NCBI RefSeq assembly: GCF_001625215.2
Contig: NC_030383.2
Location: 58,022,949-58,086,948, forward strand
Direction: 5' to 3'
DNA: 64,000 nt
From: Daucus carota subsp. sativus
Taxonomy: Eukaryota; Streptophyta; Magnoliopsida; Apiales; Apiaceae
A model generated the notes under the pieces. The model did not search any database. It was not told where the DNA came from and worked only from the letters and a program-made list of their open reading frames with translations. The translations under genes and the position numbers were made by a program. This document shows, piece after piece, positions 46,820 through 58,057 of this stretch. How positions within the stretch are numbered: position 1 is the stretch's first letter; the number at the start of each line of letters is the position of its first letter.

Positions 46820-48591
46820 ATGGCCATTACAAGATCCTTAACCAAGAAAGCAAAAGCAAGCAACAATCTTGTTTCTGTCCTGCCTCCAGAAGTTATCGAA
46901 TGGGAGATACTGCCTAGACTTTCTGTAAAATCACTTTTGCAATATAAATCTGTTTGTAAATCCTGGAATTTGCATATCTCAACCGACCATAACTTCGTCA
47001 AGTCGCAGCTTCATCATAACCCCTGCAGAAACTCTCTCATACTGCATCATGGACTATGTCATGAAAGTTACTCTAACTCTTTGGTAGTTGGCTGCATTGA
47101 TGGATTAGTATGTGTCTTCCGTTGGGTCGGCGATGCTTCAAAAGTATTGGAAATTGCGATTTGGAATCCTGCCACAAATCTGTGTTTGGTGATGCCTCCT
47201 CTTCCGAAGAGAAGTGTTGGAAGATATGATGTCCTTTTAGGATTTGGTTATGATTCTGTGGAGAATGATTTTAAGGTGATTTATGGTTACCTGATTAGAG
47301 AAAAACCATTAGCAGTTGATGTATATTCATGCAAAGCTGCTCGTTGGAAGCAAATTGCTCCCTCCAACATACTTTACCGCGGGGAAATTTTGTTGAGTGG
47401 GTTCAACCCAAGTCCCACATCGGAAAGATAAAGAAAATTTATCTTGAATATAAGCAGCCAAAGAACTCCATTAGTATGAGGCCTTTTGGGAGGAGCCCGA
47501 AAGCAAATCCGTGTGGGCTTGGCCACGGCCCAGAGCGGACAATATCATACTAATGCGGAGTTAACGGGTGTTGCGCGGCCCAAAAAGTGGTATCAGAGCG
47601 AGGTTAAGAAGTTGATCTTGGGGTTGCGGGCTGCAGTTGTGTGATGTGGGGAGGCTCTCCAGAACTACGATTGGAGGTCTTGGACGGCTTGTGTCGAAAG
47701 TCTTTCCGACAAAGGTGGTCGGACGGCGTGTCCCGCAAGATGAGGAATCAATGAGTAGCGGCGGTATAAGAGTCACAAGATTGGTGGTTCTTGGATTGAG
47801 GGGAGATTGTTGAGTGGGTTCAACCCAAGTCCCACATCGGAAAGATAAAGAAAATTTATCTTGAATATAAGCAGCCAAAGAACTCCATTAGTATGAGGCC
47901 TTTTGGGAGGAGCCCCAAAGCAAATCCGTGCAGGCTTGGCCACGGCCCAGAGCGGACAATATCATACTAATGCGGAGTTAACGGGTGTTGCGCGGCCCAA
48001 CAAATTTATCAAGGAAGGAAGCCAATAATTTTCAATGGATCTCCTTTTTGGTTGATTTGGACGAGGCAGGACGCGGAAATCAGTCTGGTTGTGATATCGT
48101 TTGATGTTCGCCTCGAGGTTTTCAGGTTGCTGCCTAGGTTCAGTTGTATTCACAATAACTACTTAAAAACATTTGTTCTCATGAATTTCATGGATTCTTT
48201 TGCGATCATGGTCTACGATGAAAGAATGTATTTTCTAGTACCAATTGATGTTTATATTTTCAATCAGAGAAGTAGCGTTTGGAACAAGAAGATATCTATT
48301 GGACCATTCATATGTGAAGAGCCAAATATTTGGTTGCATAGCATAGTACCGTGTTCTAGGAATGGTGACATTTTATTTCTGAATGCCCATGGTTGCAGAT
48401 TATATGGCGTCAATCCCAAAACCCATACAATCAAATTACTTAAAGACAGCTCCTTTCCAGAACAGATCACATATAACTGCTTCAACTACTCAGAAAGCCT
48501 GAGTTTTGTTAAGGGGATGAAGCCCCTTTCCGACAAAAGATATGAAGGCAATTTCATATTTCTTCACAGAGACACTAGAGCTTGCCCCTAG
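46820..48591 (+). pseudogene. F-box copy P5, interrupted by a TRIM
   Basis: The block-B twin of P1. The N-terminal part (46820-47390) has an intact start, F-box and half of the FBA domain, without the frameshift of P1. A 612-bp TRIM is inserted after the codons for YRGEI. The rest (48003-48591) resumes at the same codon after a 5-bp duplication. The last codons are shifted (paralog ELAPSYQYI replaced by RACP and a stop). Without splicing of the TRIM, translation ends shortly after the insertion, about 203 residues. Confidence 0.93.
47391..48002. mobile_element. TRIM retrotransposon in F-box P5
   Basis: Terminal-repeat retrotransposon in miniature, 612 bp. LTRs at 47391-47585 and 47808-48002 (195 bp each, differing at about four or five sites) start TGTTGAGTGGG; the right one ends CCCAACA. 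The primer-binding site TGGTATCAGAGC at 47588-47599 is the initiator-tRNA-Met type, and a purine tract TTGAGGGGAGA precedes the second LTR. AATTT is duplicated on both sides (47386-47390, 48003-48007). The 222-bp interior has no gag or pol, so it must be mobilised in trans. Confidence 0.95.
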
Positions 48592-48744
48592 TTATCAATA
48601 TATATGATTCAGTACATGTTTTTTACTTAGAACCTGCTTCTTTAATTATTGTGCCTTTTATTCTGAGTTTTTTCATTTACTGAGAAAATTTTGGAATACT
48701 ACTATCAGTCAGATCTATATACTTGATGTACAGTGAGATTCGTC

Positions 48745-48899
48745 GTAAAACAGTCAAGAATCATCTCTTACCTTCCTCTCCATTTTCGCTAGCTGTTCTT
48801 GTGAGCACTAGCTATACTTATGTTCAATGTCTCTAAAACGCTCCCTTTGCAACACAATAAAATTCTGTACAAGAACCAACAAAGTGTCAATATTTCTTC
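48745..48899 (+). pseudogene. 5' remnant of the 31542 gene, split by a hAT element
   Basis: Equivalent to 34460-34612: CAGTCAAGAATCATCT, ATGTTCAATGTCTCT, AAAATTCTGTACAAGA. It continues on the far side of the hAT insertion at 50718-50790 (TTTCTTCAAGAAACTAGCTA, CCTCATCTTTC). Frame broken. Confidence 0.72.
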
Positions 48900-49021
48900 C
48901 AGTGGCGGAACCAGAGGGGGCTAGGGGATGCTAGAGCCCCCCCTAACCTCGAAAAAACAGTGCATATTTTTTTTTCCAGCCCCCGCTGAATTATTGATGT
49001 CAGTATAATTCAGGGCACTTA

Positions 49022-50267
49022 GAACGTGTCCAAAAGATACTTTATAACATGTTCTAAGTCATAATTTAGGGTATTTGAAGAAAAATGTTGATCCAACAAT
49101 ATCCTAGTGATGCTTTATATCATTAGCAGGCCCGGTTCTGAGGGTAGGCCAGAGGGGCAGTGGCCTAGGGCCCAAGACTGAGAGGGGCCCAAAAATTTTA
49201 AGTTATTTAATTATGTTATTTTTTTGTCAAAAAATTATTATTTTCATTTATATTAATATTTTTAAGGTAGAAAATATTAAAATTATTTTTGTTAAAATAA
49301 TTATTATTTTTGAGCTATTTTTTTACATAGAAAATATTAAAATTGATTGACAAAATAATTAAATTAATAAATAAGAAAAATGAAAGAAAATATTAAAAGG
49401 CAAGAGAACTTGTCGATAAGAAAAAAGTGATACATAAGAAATAATACAACAGATCCATAACACATTACACATCCAAATACCTAACCCAATTTTATTTCAG
49501 CTCGCTGCTCGTCTCTCCTTCTCCCCTCATATCCATCTCTTCCGTCTCCATTTAATCTGAATACTTCCCAAAAAAAACAAGGCGTTATAACCACTAAATC
49601 TCTTGGAATTTTCATCTATTCTTAACTATGACAACTATTTCTTTCTACAATTTAAATAGAGATAAGTTGTAGTTGGAAGGTGCATCACTTGTGAGGTTTA
49701 TCATCTATGAATTGAAGTTATTCAGAGATTCTGCAATTGATAAATCAAGGGTTTCTTGGTCATCAATGAGCATCTCGGAAAGCTCGTAAAACTTATTTTT
49801 TTATGAGATGTTAGATTGTGTATTATGTCATTACTTATAAATTATTTGGAACTTTTTTGTAATATATTTTAGTAAAATTTTTGCCAGGGATTGTTTAGTT
49901 AGCTTACTGTTCTTGGGTCGTTGGATGAATATCCAGAGGTCAGGATTATATTAAAAATTTTAACATGTCCAGCATTTTTTTACCGCTGGACCGGGATCTT
50001 CTCATGGCCGCCGGATATTCATCCAACGACCCAAAACTTGTGTGTTACTTCACTCCTCCACAGCCATTAATGATTGTGGACCGCTACCCTAAAAAAGGCC
50101 CCAATTTTATTTTTTGCCTAGGGCCCCTGAAAGTTCAGGATCGGGCCTGATCATTAGGACAACCTTTTCCGACCTTATTTATAAGGCACCTTTGTCTCCT
50201 TGCTCTATACTATATTTTCTAATAAATTCTTATATACACTCTTTTTCTCTCTACTTTGGACTTGCTC
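49022..50267. mobile_element. Tourist/PIF-like MITE interrupted by a hAT element
   Basis: TTA duplication on both sides (49019-49021, 50268-50270) and ends GAACGTGTCCAAAAG and GGACTTGCTC, related to the foldback at 36732 (shared TCCAACAAT, CCTAGTGATG, ATAAGGCAC). About 215 bp once the hAT element at 49127-50149 is removed. Confidence 0.8.
49127..50149. mobile_element. nested hAT-like element, CAGGCCCGG ends
   Basis: 1023 bp with ends CAGGCCCGGTTCTGA and TCAGGATCGGGCCTG and an 8-bp duplication ATCATTAG (49119-49126, 50150-50157). Inside, GGGTCGTTGGATGAATATCC near 49916 recurs inverted near 50013-50032, a further internal foldback. No transposase seen. Confidence 0.9.
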
Positions 50268-50293
50268 TTAGTCTAAAGAGAGATTAACAAATA

Positions 50294-50554
50294 CTCCCTT
50301 TCATCCTAATTTAGATGAGATTTTTACTTATTTCACACATATTAAGGAGTATCAAAAGATTGTTCTTTTTTCTATCTCTGCCCATATTTATTATGTTGAC
50401 TTATCATAACATTGGTTAGATGGTATATTGGAAATGATAAATAAGAAAGGGTAAGATGAAAAATTGTTGATACATGTGCATTGAAAAGAAAGAGACTTAA
50501 CTATTTCGGAATAAAAAATTTTCTCAAAAGGATCATCTAATTTGGGATAGAGAG
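50294..50554. mobile_element. Stowaway-like MITE nested in the hAT element
   Basis: Left end CTCCCTTTCATCCTAATTTA and right end CTAATTTGGGATAGAGAG, flanked by TA. Related to the copies at 37490 and 59496. Confidence 0.82.
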
Positions 50555-52216
50555 TACATTCAAAAAGATACACTCATAAGTCATACGCACTCACTTGACA
50601 ATCCCCTAACTCAACATATCACTGTTATAAATTCATTCAACGGCGAACCCGTGACAATCTACTCAGTTGCGCTTTCGAATTTGAGCCCCCTAAGATTTAC
50701 TCCTGGTTCCGCCACTGATTTCTTCAAGAAACTAGCTACTTATCAAGATCTTCCAAATAACCCTCATCTTTCACACCAAATTTTTATATTTGTCAAGTAT
50801 AGTCCATATGTGGATACACAGGTAGCTACTAAAATCCTATTAAAAAAACCAACAAGATTTCTAATTTCTGTATCTGTATCTGGCCCTGTCGAATGGTGCT
50901 CATTTTCTGGCTGACATTTCACCTTATGTTCTAATTGTTCAGGCTCTTGTGTAACAATTTTAGAGAGTTTAATTATGAGTGCATTTATTTTTATTTATTT
51001 TAATTTTATAGATAAGTGAAAATTTTATATTAAGTTAGTTTTGTACAAATTTATTTTCATTAAGTTTAATATTACATTATTACTTTTATAATACAAATTT
51101 TGTTATTATTTTTAAAGAGGCGAATTTAACTAAATATATTTGTCATAATTCATAGTTACATAAACTTAAAAAATTGTATGTTCACTTAATTTTGTAAAAT
51201 ATTGGATGAACCGCTAGAAAGTTACTTATCAAATTTAGTTGATAAATATTAATAGTATGCTTTAGATACTTTATCAATATATTGTTCTAATGATATTAGG
51301 ATTAGGGATACTATAAGATAGAGGACAAATATCTGCTCTTCAATTCCAAATCAAAACTGATTTATGTTTTCTTATGTAGTTCTTCGTTATAAGAAGTTAT
51401 ACACAACTTATGTCTTTATAAGGACTCGTAACTTTGTCCAAAGTTTAATATCAAATATGGCCATTACAAGATCCTCAACTAAGAAAGCAAAAGCAAGCAG
51501 CAATCTTGTTTCTGTCCTGCCTCCAGAAGTTATTGAATGGGAGATACTGCCTAGACTTCCTGTGAAATCACTTTTGCGGTTTAAACATGTTTGTAAATCC
51601 TGGAATTTGCTTATCTCAACCGACCATAATTTCGTCAAGACGCAGCTTCATCATAACCTCAGCAGAGACTCTCTCATACTGCATCAAGTAAGTTTCTATA
51701 ACTCTTTTGTAGTTGGTTGCATTGATGGATTAGTATGTGTCTTCCGTTGGGTCAAGGATGCTTCAAAAGTGGATATTGTGATTTGGAATCCTGCCACAAA
51801 TCTATGTTTGGTGATACCACCTCTTCCGAAGAGAAGTGTTCGAAGATATGATGTCCTTTTAGGATTTGGTTATGATTCGGTGGAGAATGATTTTAAGGTA
51901 ATGAATGGTTCCCTGATCGAAGAAAAACCATTAGCAGTTGATGTATATTCATGCAAAGCTGCTTGTTGGAAGAAAATAGCTCCCTCCAACATCCTTTACC
52001 GCGGGGAAATTTATCCAAAAAGGAAGCCAATAATTTTCAATGGATCTCCTTTTTGGTTGAATGAGAAGAGGCAGGATGCTGAAATCAGTCTGGTTGTGAT
52101 ATCGTTTGATGTTCGGCTCGAGGTTTTCAGGTTGCTGCCTAGTTTCAGTTGTATTGACAAAAACAAATTAAAAACATTTGTTCTCATGAATTTCATGGAT
52201 TCTTTGGCCATCATGG

Positions 52217-53026
52217 TGTTGTAAAAATGCTCCTGCAGATTTGGTTAGCCAGCATATACATATAACCAAAACCGTAAACTTAAGTTCCAACAGTAATACA
52301 ATTGTTTCCAGAGGCAAACTAATATAATGAAAACAGATGGAAAACAGAGCACCAACGCAAAAAAATTGCAGAATAAATCAACAAGACTAACAAGCAAATT
52401 GGAGATAAAAAATCTGAAATATAGATTGAATTAACAGGGTTTAGAGAGTGGCCTGGTGAGGCGTGTGAAAACACTGCCCTAAGGAATAGTGCCCCTTCTC
52501 GTGCAAGGTTTTTGTGGCAACTCCTTAGCGGTACAACACCCAATTTAGTTTTCCTTTTCCGTGCACGAAGGATCAGGATATCAACAAAGTTTTTCCGATG
52601 CTCCAAATTAACACCCACAAAATACTAATTGTACAATTATATAACCCAATTGATATGTATATGTAACTAGATGTGTGATATAGAGAAGGAGGAAGGAGAA
52701 TAGCTATTGTAGATATAGCGAGATTATGAATTGATGCTTATCACTACTCCTGATTGTCAAGCGTAGTTATATAGGAACTCAAAAAGTAACAGCCGCAAGC
52801 TCTTTACTAGTATGTATTAAAAGAGAAGATATGGTCTTAATGTAAAAACCAGAAACGTGCAAAGCAACGGGAGGAAAAGCAACGGGAGGAAAAATAAATA
52901 AAAGATATTGACTAATCTTTGTCAATAAATAATTGTTGACTAAAACCAAAACCCAAATGGATAAGGCAAATTATATCTTTTAAATTTTATTTTTATAATT
53001 AACATATATTTGGCAAATATATAACA
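52217..53026 (-). repeat. 3' LTR of the copia element
   Basis: Lies at the lower-coordinate end because the element is reversed. Preceded on its coding strand by the polypurine tract. Contains a 99-codon open frame also present in the other LTR, which has no domain and is not called. Confidence 0.95.
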
Positions 53027-53608
53027 ATCCCCCCCAAAATAAAATTTAAAACAACCAAATTAATACAGCAAATATAATATGGAGCTTATGTTATTATGTA
53101 TTCAACACGGGTAGCTTCCGGCTTGGAACCCGCGCCTAGTGACATTTGTCGCATTTTGAAGAAACTAAGTGGACTAGGCCTGGAACTTGAATCTTTTAAC
53201 CAAAAATTGACAAAAGCACACATAATACGGAAAAACAATTGTTAGGGCTTGCGCTATAATGGCCATGCGCAATAACCGACTCATGAGAGTTTTAGAGATT
53301 AGCCCGTACCTCATAGTTGCGGCCACACAACTCCTCTCACGTAGGTAAGTCCTCAAAGGTATTAGTGAACGGATAAATACCTTGCAAATTCTGCCTTAAG
53401 ACTTATTAAGAGTATAAATACTCAACCTTACCGTTCACTATATGAGCACTTCATCATCATAGGAATGGGGTAGAAGAATGTATCTATGTACATCTTCTAA
53501 GGAGTATTACTCCTTATATTGAAGGCTCACACACAATCATCTATTCAGCTTGTTTCTACCCTTGGAACTTATTAAACAAGTAGGGTTGCCACTGTCGATG
53601 ATGCATAA

Positions 53609-56600
53609 TTATGGACTTAACCCCATTCCCCTCGATGAATCTAGGATCTTTTTCCTAGATAGACCCTTTGTCAAAGGATCCGATAAATTCTCTTCTGACC
53701 TTACAAAATCTAAGGTCACATAATCTCTCATCAAGCGCTTGATTGATTTGTAACGTATTTGCAGATGCCTATTCAATTTAGCATTAACAGTTTCCTGTGC
53801 CAGTAAGTCAAGAACAGCAGTAGAATCACAATGTACATGAACAGGTGGAACAATTTTAAACAAAAACGATAAGTCAAGTAACAAATTACGAAGCCATTCA
53901 GCTTCCAAACATGTAGTGTCAAGAGCAATTAACTCAGCATCAGATGTACTTCTAGCAATTATAGTTTGTTTAACGGAACCCCAAGATATAGCACCACCAC
54001 CAAACAAAAATATAAAACCGGAAGTGGATTTTACTTGACGTGAATCAGTTACCCAATTTGCATCAGAATATCCTTCTAGTAAATCAGGATGACCACTATA
54101 TATAAGTGAATAATCTATAGTGCCTTTTAAATACTTAAGTACTCTCTCTAAAGCTGTCCAATGTTCTTGACTTGGGTTACTTGTATATCTACTAAGTCTT
54201 CCTACAGCATAAGATATGTCAGGTCTTGTTCTATTTGAGATGTATAGTAGAGAGCCTATTATTTGAGAGTATTTATGTTGTGAAATAGGATTGCCTTTAT
54301 TTTTATTAAGAGCTACACTCGAGTCATAAGGTGTTGATACAGGTCTACAATCCATATAATTATATTTTTTAAGCATTTTCTCAATTGAATGACTTAATGA
54401 TATGTGAATCCCCTTTTCACTTCTAAAAATTCTCATTCCTAAAATCACATTTGCCTCTCCTAAGTCTTTCATATCAAAATTTTTAGAAAGATAATTTTTA
54501 ATATCAACAATACAAGACATTGATCTACTAAAAATTAAAATATCATCCACATAAATGCATATAATGACATATTCATCACCAATCACTTTATAATATAAAC
54601 ATTTATCATATTCATTTGAAACAAATCCATATTTAGTAATCACACAATCAAATTTTTTAAACCAATCTTTAGAGGCTTGTTTTAAACCATATATCGATTT
54701 TACTAACCTACATACTTTATTTTCTTTCCCTTTTACTATAAAACCTTCTGGTTGTTCCATATAAATTTCTTCCTCTAAATCACCATTTAAAAAGGCTGTT
54801 TTAACATCCATTTGGTGTATATGTAATTTATAAATAGAAGCTAAGGCTAGGAGAGTCCTAATAGTGGTTATGCTAGCTACAGGTGAATATGTGTTAAAAT
54901 AATCAATTCCTTTCTTTTGTGTAAACCCTTTAGCAACTAACCTAGCTTTGTACTTATCTACAGATCCATCAGGCCTCAATTTTTTCTTAAATACCCATCT
55001 ACACCCTACAGTTTTAAAACCTTTAGGTAAGTCAGTTAAATGCCAAGAATTATTCTCCAAAAGAGATTTCATTTCACTATCTATGGCTTCTTTCCAAAAA
55101 GGAGCATCTGGTGAAGACATAGCTTCCGAATAAGTAGATGGTTCACCTTCAACAGAATAAACAAGAAAATCATCTCCATAATCTTTTTCTATCCTACCTC
55201 TTTTACTTCTTCTAGGTTCTTCTAATGATGTTGATGTACTAGGAATGTTTGACATTGAATTAGAACTAGAGCTAGCGACTTGTTTTAGCATCCTAGTCTT
55301 ATAAGGAAAAATATCCTCAAAATAGGTTGCATCTCTAGCCTCAATAATAGTATTAGGGGAAACATCGGGATTATCAGAATGAATTACAAGAAACCTATTT
55401 GTTGTACCTTGAGTATACCCTATAAAGATAGCATCTACTGTTTTAGATCCTATTTTTCTTTTCTTTGGTTCTGGAATTCCTACTTTAGCCAAACAACCCC
55501 AAACTTTGAAATAATCAAGTTTTAGACTTCTATTTTTCCAATATTCATAAGGTGTAATATTAGTGGTTTTATTAGGAATTCTATTTAACACATAACAAGC
55601 GGTGAGCAATGCCTCACCCCAAAGATTTTCGGGAGCACCTGAACTTACAAGCATACAATTTATCATATCTAGCAAAGTCCTATTTTTTCTTTCAGCGACA
55701 CCGTTAGATTGTGGAGTGTAAGGGGCTGTAACTTCGTGAATTATTCCATGTTCTTGGCAAAATTGTGTAAAATCATTATCCATATATTCTCCACCTCTAT
55801 CGGATCTAAGAATTTTAATACTTTTTTCAGTTTGTTTTTCAACCTCGGCTTTATAAATTTTAAAATTTCCTAAAACCTCGTCTTTAGTCTTAAGAAGGTA
55901 TACATAACAATACTTAGAATAATCATCAATAAAAGTTACAAAATATCTTCTACCACCTCTAGTAAGAACCTTACCACTATCACACACATCACTATGAATT
56001 AATTCTAGTAATGAAGAGTCTCTAGCAATATTTGGAAAAGCCTTTCTAGTGTGTTTGCATTGTGCACATATTTCACATTTTGTTCTTTCCTTAATATTAT
56101 GATTTGGGAGTAATCCTTTATTAATCATTCTTTGTATTGTACCATAATTAACATGTCCTAGTCTTTCATGCCACAAAGAAGAATTTTCAGTATTTAGGAC
56201 AATTGGAGAGATTTCATTATTAATAAGATTAGGAGAAACATTCAATTTTATTAATCCTTCACATACATAACCTTTACCAATAAATACATTACTCTTGGAG
56301 ATTACAACTTTATTAGAGTCCATAACAATGCGATAACCTACACTAAGAAGAATTGAACTACTAATGAGATTTCTCCTAATTGTAGGTACATGTAGAACAT
56401 TATTAAGAACTAAGATTTTTCCAGATGTAAATTCCAAATTTATTCTTCCTCTTCCACTCACTTGAGCTACCGAATCATTTCCAAGGATTACATTTCCTCC
56501 ACTTGATTCCTGATAATTTGAAAACCATGAACGTTCATTACACACATGAATATTAGCTCCAGAGTCTAACCACCAATCATTAGAGTTATAGATTGTATTA

Positions 56601-57601
56601 TTTATTAAAGGGATAGAATTTTCTAACCTAAATGAATTATTCGGAGTTCCCTCAATCATGTTGACTTGATGTTTTGGAGCGGCTTTGAAGCGATTACTGG
56701 CTTGAACAGGTTGAGTTTTCTTGTAGAAACATTGAGGAGCAAGATGATTTGTTCTTCCACATACATAACAATGTTTTTGATTGTTCTTGGAACCACCATT
56801 AGACTTATAAGAGTTTTGATTTTGATTTTGGGAATATTTTGATGGGCCTTTATTATGAAATTTATTCCCACTGTTTTTGAAATTTCTATTTTTGGGTTTA
56901 AAAGAGCTCTTGTGGCGATTTGGATTTTTGGATTCCTCGGTGAGATTGACTTTAGGGGAAACTTCAATTTTAGACTTCTCGTTTTGCCTATGTTCGTTTT
57001 CAATACGGACTTTCACAATAGCATTATTAAGAGTGAGAGATGATTGATTGTGGCGAAGTTCTCTAGCAAAATCAGACCAACTAGGAGGGAGTTTATCGAT
57101 GAGATTTGAAACTTTGAATTCTTCGGAAAATTTAGAACCTTTGGACTCGAGATATCTGACATGATCTTGAAAAGTGTGTAATTGATCTCCTATAGGTTTA
57201 TCATTTACCATTTTAAAATTATAAAAGGAGGATGCACTAAACCTATGGGCACCAACATCATCAAAACCATACTCGGTTTCTAAAGCTTCCCATAATTCTT
57301 TAGCCGAATCAAACTCACAATATATATCATATAAGGTATCCGACAAGGCACTAAGAATTCTATTTAAGCAAAGATAATCTTGATCTTTAGTGGGTTTTGT
57401 TGGAGTAGAAGATGTGGGTGCTAAAGTTTCGGTTTGTGGAGTTGAAGTAGAAGTCTCTTTACTAGTATTTTGATATTCCAAAACACTTATAAGGCCTAAG
57501 GTGGTTAACCAAAATCTCATTTGTTTTTGCCAACGCTTAAAATTCAATCCACTAAATTTCTCGGGTTTAGCCGAGCGAATGTCGTCTCTTGTATCCGCCA
57601 T
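53609..57601 (-). CDS. copia gag-pol polyprotein, open
   Basis: Single uninterrupted frame of 1330 residues from the ATG at 57601, chosen because it starts MADTRDD with a copia-type gag; an open extension upstream to 57826 is hydrophobic leader translation and is not counted. Order of domains: copia-type gag; zinc knuckle CYVCGRTNHLAPQC at about 276-289; aspartic protease with DSGA at about 349; integrase with the WHERLGH zinc-binding start at about 477 and catalytic core (HSD, then DRGGEY) at about 530-620; reverse transcriptase with YVDDILIF at about 1017; and RNase H near the C-terminus with DAELIAL. Order IN before RT defines Ty1/copia. All key motifs are present with no stop or frameshift. 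Confidence 0.96.
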   Translation of the reverse strand: MADTRDDIRSAKPEKFSGLNFKRWQKQMRFWLTTLGLISVLEYQNTSKETSTSTPQTETLAPTSSTPTKPTKDQDYLCLNRILSALSDTLYDIYCEFDSAKELWEALETEYGFDDVGAHRFSASSFYNFKMVNDKPIGDQLHTFQDHVRYLESKGSKFSEEFKVSNLIDKLPPSWSDFARELRHNQSSLTLNNAIVKVRIENEHRQNEKSKIEVSPKVNLTEESKNPNRHKSSFKPKNRNFKNSGNKFHNKGPSKYSQNQNQNSYKSNGGSKNNQKHCYVCGRTNHLAPQCFYKKTQPVQASNRFKAAPKHQVNMIEGTPNNSFRLENSIPLINNTIYNSNDWWLDSGANIHVCNERSWFSNYQESSGGNVILGNDSVAQVSGRGRINLEFTSGKILVLNNVLHVPTIRRNLISSSILLSVGYRIVMDSNKVVISKSNVFIGKGYVCEGLIKLNVSPNLINNEISPIVLNTENSSLWHERLGHVNYGTIQRMINKGLLPNHNIKERTKCEICAQCKHTRKAFPNIARDSSLLELIHSDVCDSGKVLTRGGRRYFVTFIDDYSKYCYVYLLKTKDEVLGNFKIYKAEVEKQTEKSIKILRSDRGGEYMDNDFTQFCQEHGIIHEVTAPYTPQSNGVAERKNRTLLDMINCMLVSSGAPENLWGEALLTACYVLNRIPNKTTNITPYEYWKNRSLKLDYFKVWGCLAKVGIPEPKKRKIGSKTVDAIFIGYTQGTTNRFLVIHSDNPDVSPNTIIEARDATYFEDIFPYKTRMLKQVASSSSNSMSNIPSTSTSLEEPRRSKRGRIEKDYGDDFLVYSVEGEPSTYSEAMSSPDAPFWKEAIDSEMKSLLENNSWHLTDLPKGFKTVGCRWVFKKKLRPDGSVDKYKARLVAKGFTQKKGIDYFNTYSPVASITTIRTLLALASIYKLHIHQMDVKTAFLNGDLEEEIYMEQPEGFIVKGKENKVCRLVKSIYGLKQASKDWFKKFDCVITKYGFVSNEYDKCLYYKVIGDEYVIICIYVDDILIFSRSMSCIVDIKNYLSKNFDMKDLGEANVILGMRIFRSEKGIHISLSHSIEKMLKKYNYMDCRPVSTPYDSSVALNKNKGNPISQHKYSQIIGSLLYISNRTRPDISYAVGRLSRYTSNPSQEHWTALERVLKYLKGTIDYSLIYSGHPDLLEGYSDANWVTDSRQVKSTSGFIFLFGGGAISWGSVKQTIIARSTSDAELIALDTTCLEAEWLRNLLLDLSFLFKIVPPVHVHCDSTAVLDLLAQETVNAKLNRHLQIRYKSIKRLMRDYVTLDFVRSEENLSDPLTKGLSRKKILDSSRGMGLSP

Positions 57602-58057
57602 ATTAATTGTTAACTGTAATTTAATCAATTCACTATATGTCAAAATAATAATATATAATAATAGGACAAGAAGCAATATTTTAAATAACAAGTCAAAAAC
57701 AGCAAATATGATATTAAAACTAGTCGAATAAAATAATAAGGTACAACTGAATTTTAGTATGCAATCCAACACAGAGCTACAAAACAAATATATATGTGGT
57801 TTAGTTGGACACACTTGATCATACAAAACTTAACACAGAAAGTCAAAGTTTCCGATTTTATAAGTTCACAGGTTATGCTTTACTGGTGCTTATATTAAGT
57901 CTGTATTGGCAAGATTAGTGTGCCTGACTATAAGAATCCAAAAGAAGCCAACAATACAAATAATTTTAGCAGACTAGTTTATTATGTACTAACTAAACAC
58001 ATGTACAAAGATGTTGATCAAGCAGAGTAAACAACAAAAACTACTATTCCTTAGATT

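Larger units (their letters stand above)
48900..50717. mobile_element. hAT-like element carrying nested elements
   Basis: Ends CAGTGGCGGAACCAG and CTGGTTCCGCCACTG, with the 8-bp duplication ATTTCTTC (48892-48899, 50718-50725). The block-A site at 34605 is unoccupied. After removing nested elements at 49022-50267 and 50294-50554 the original element is only about 300 bp, so it is a non-autonomous MITE. Confidence 0.93.
48592..51456. other. intergenic between P5 and P6 with nested transposons
   Basis: The base sequence equals block A 34270-35347, including remnants of the 31542 gene leader. It is expanded by the hAT complex at 48900-50717. No gene. Confidence 0.8.

Noticed and set aside
47588-47599. 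tRNA-like match TGGTATCAGAGC
   Set aside because: This is the retroelement primer-binding site, not a tRNA gene. No tRNA or rRNA gene was recognised in the window.
47561-47878. 105-codon minus-strand frame
   Set aside because: Spans the interior and LTR of the TRIM; no gag or pol similarity.
52319-52618. 99-codon minus-strand frame, repeated at 58159-58458
   Set aside because: Lies inside both LTRs of the copia element and has no domain.
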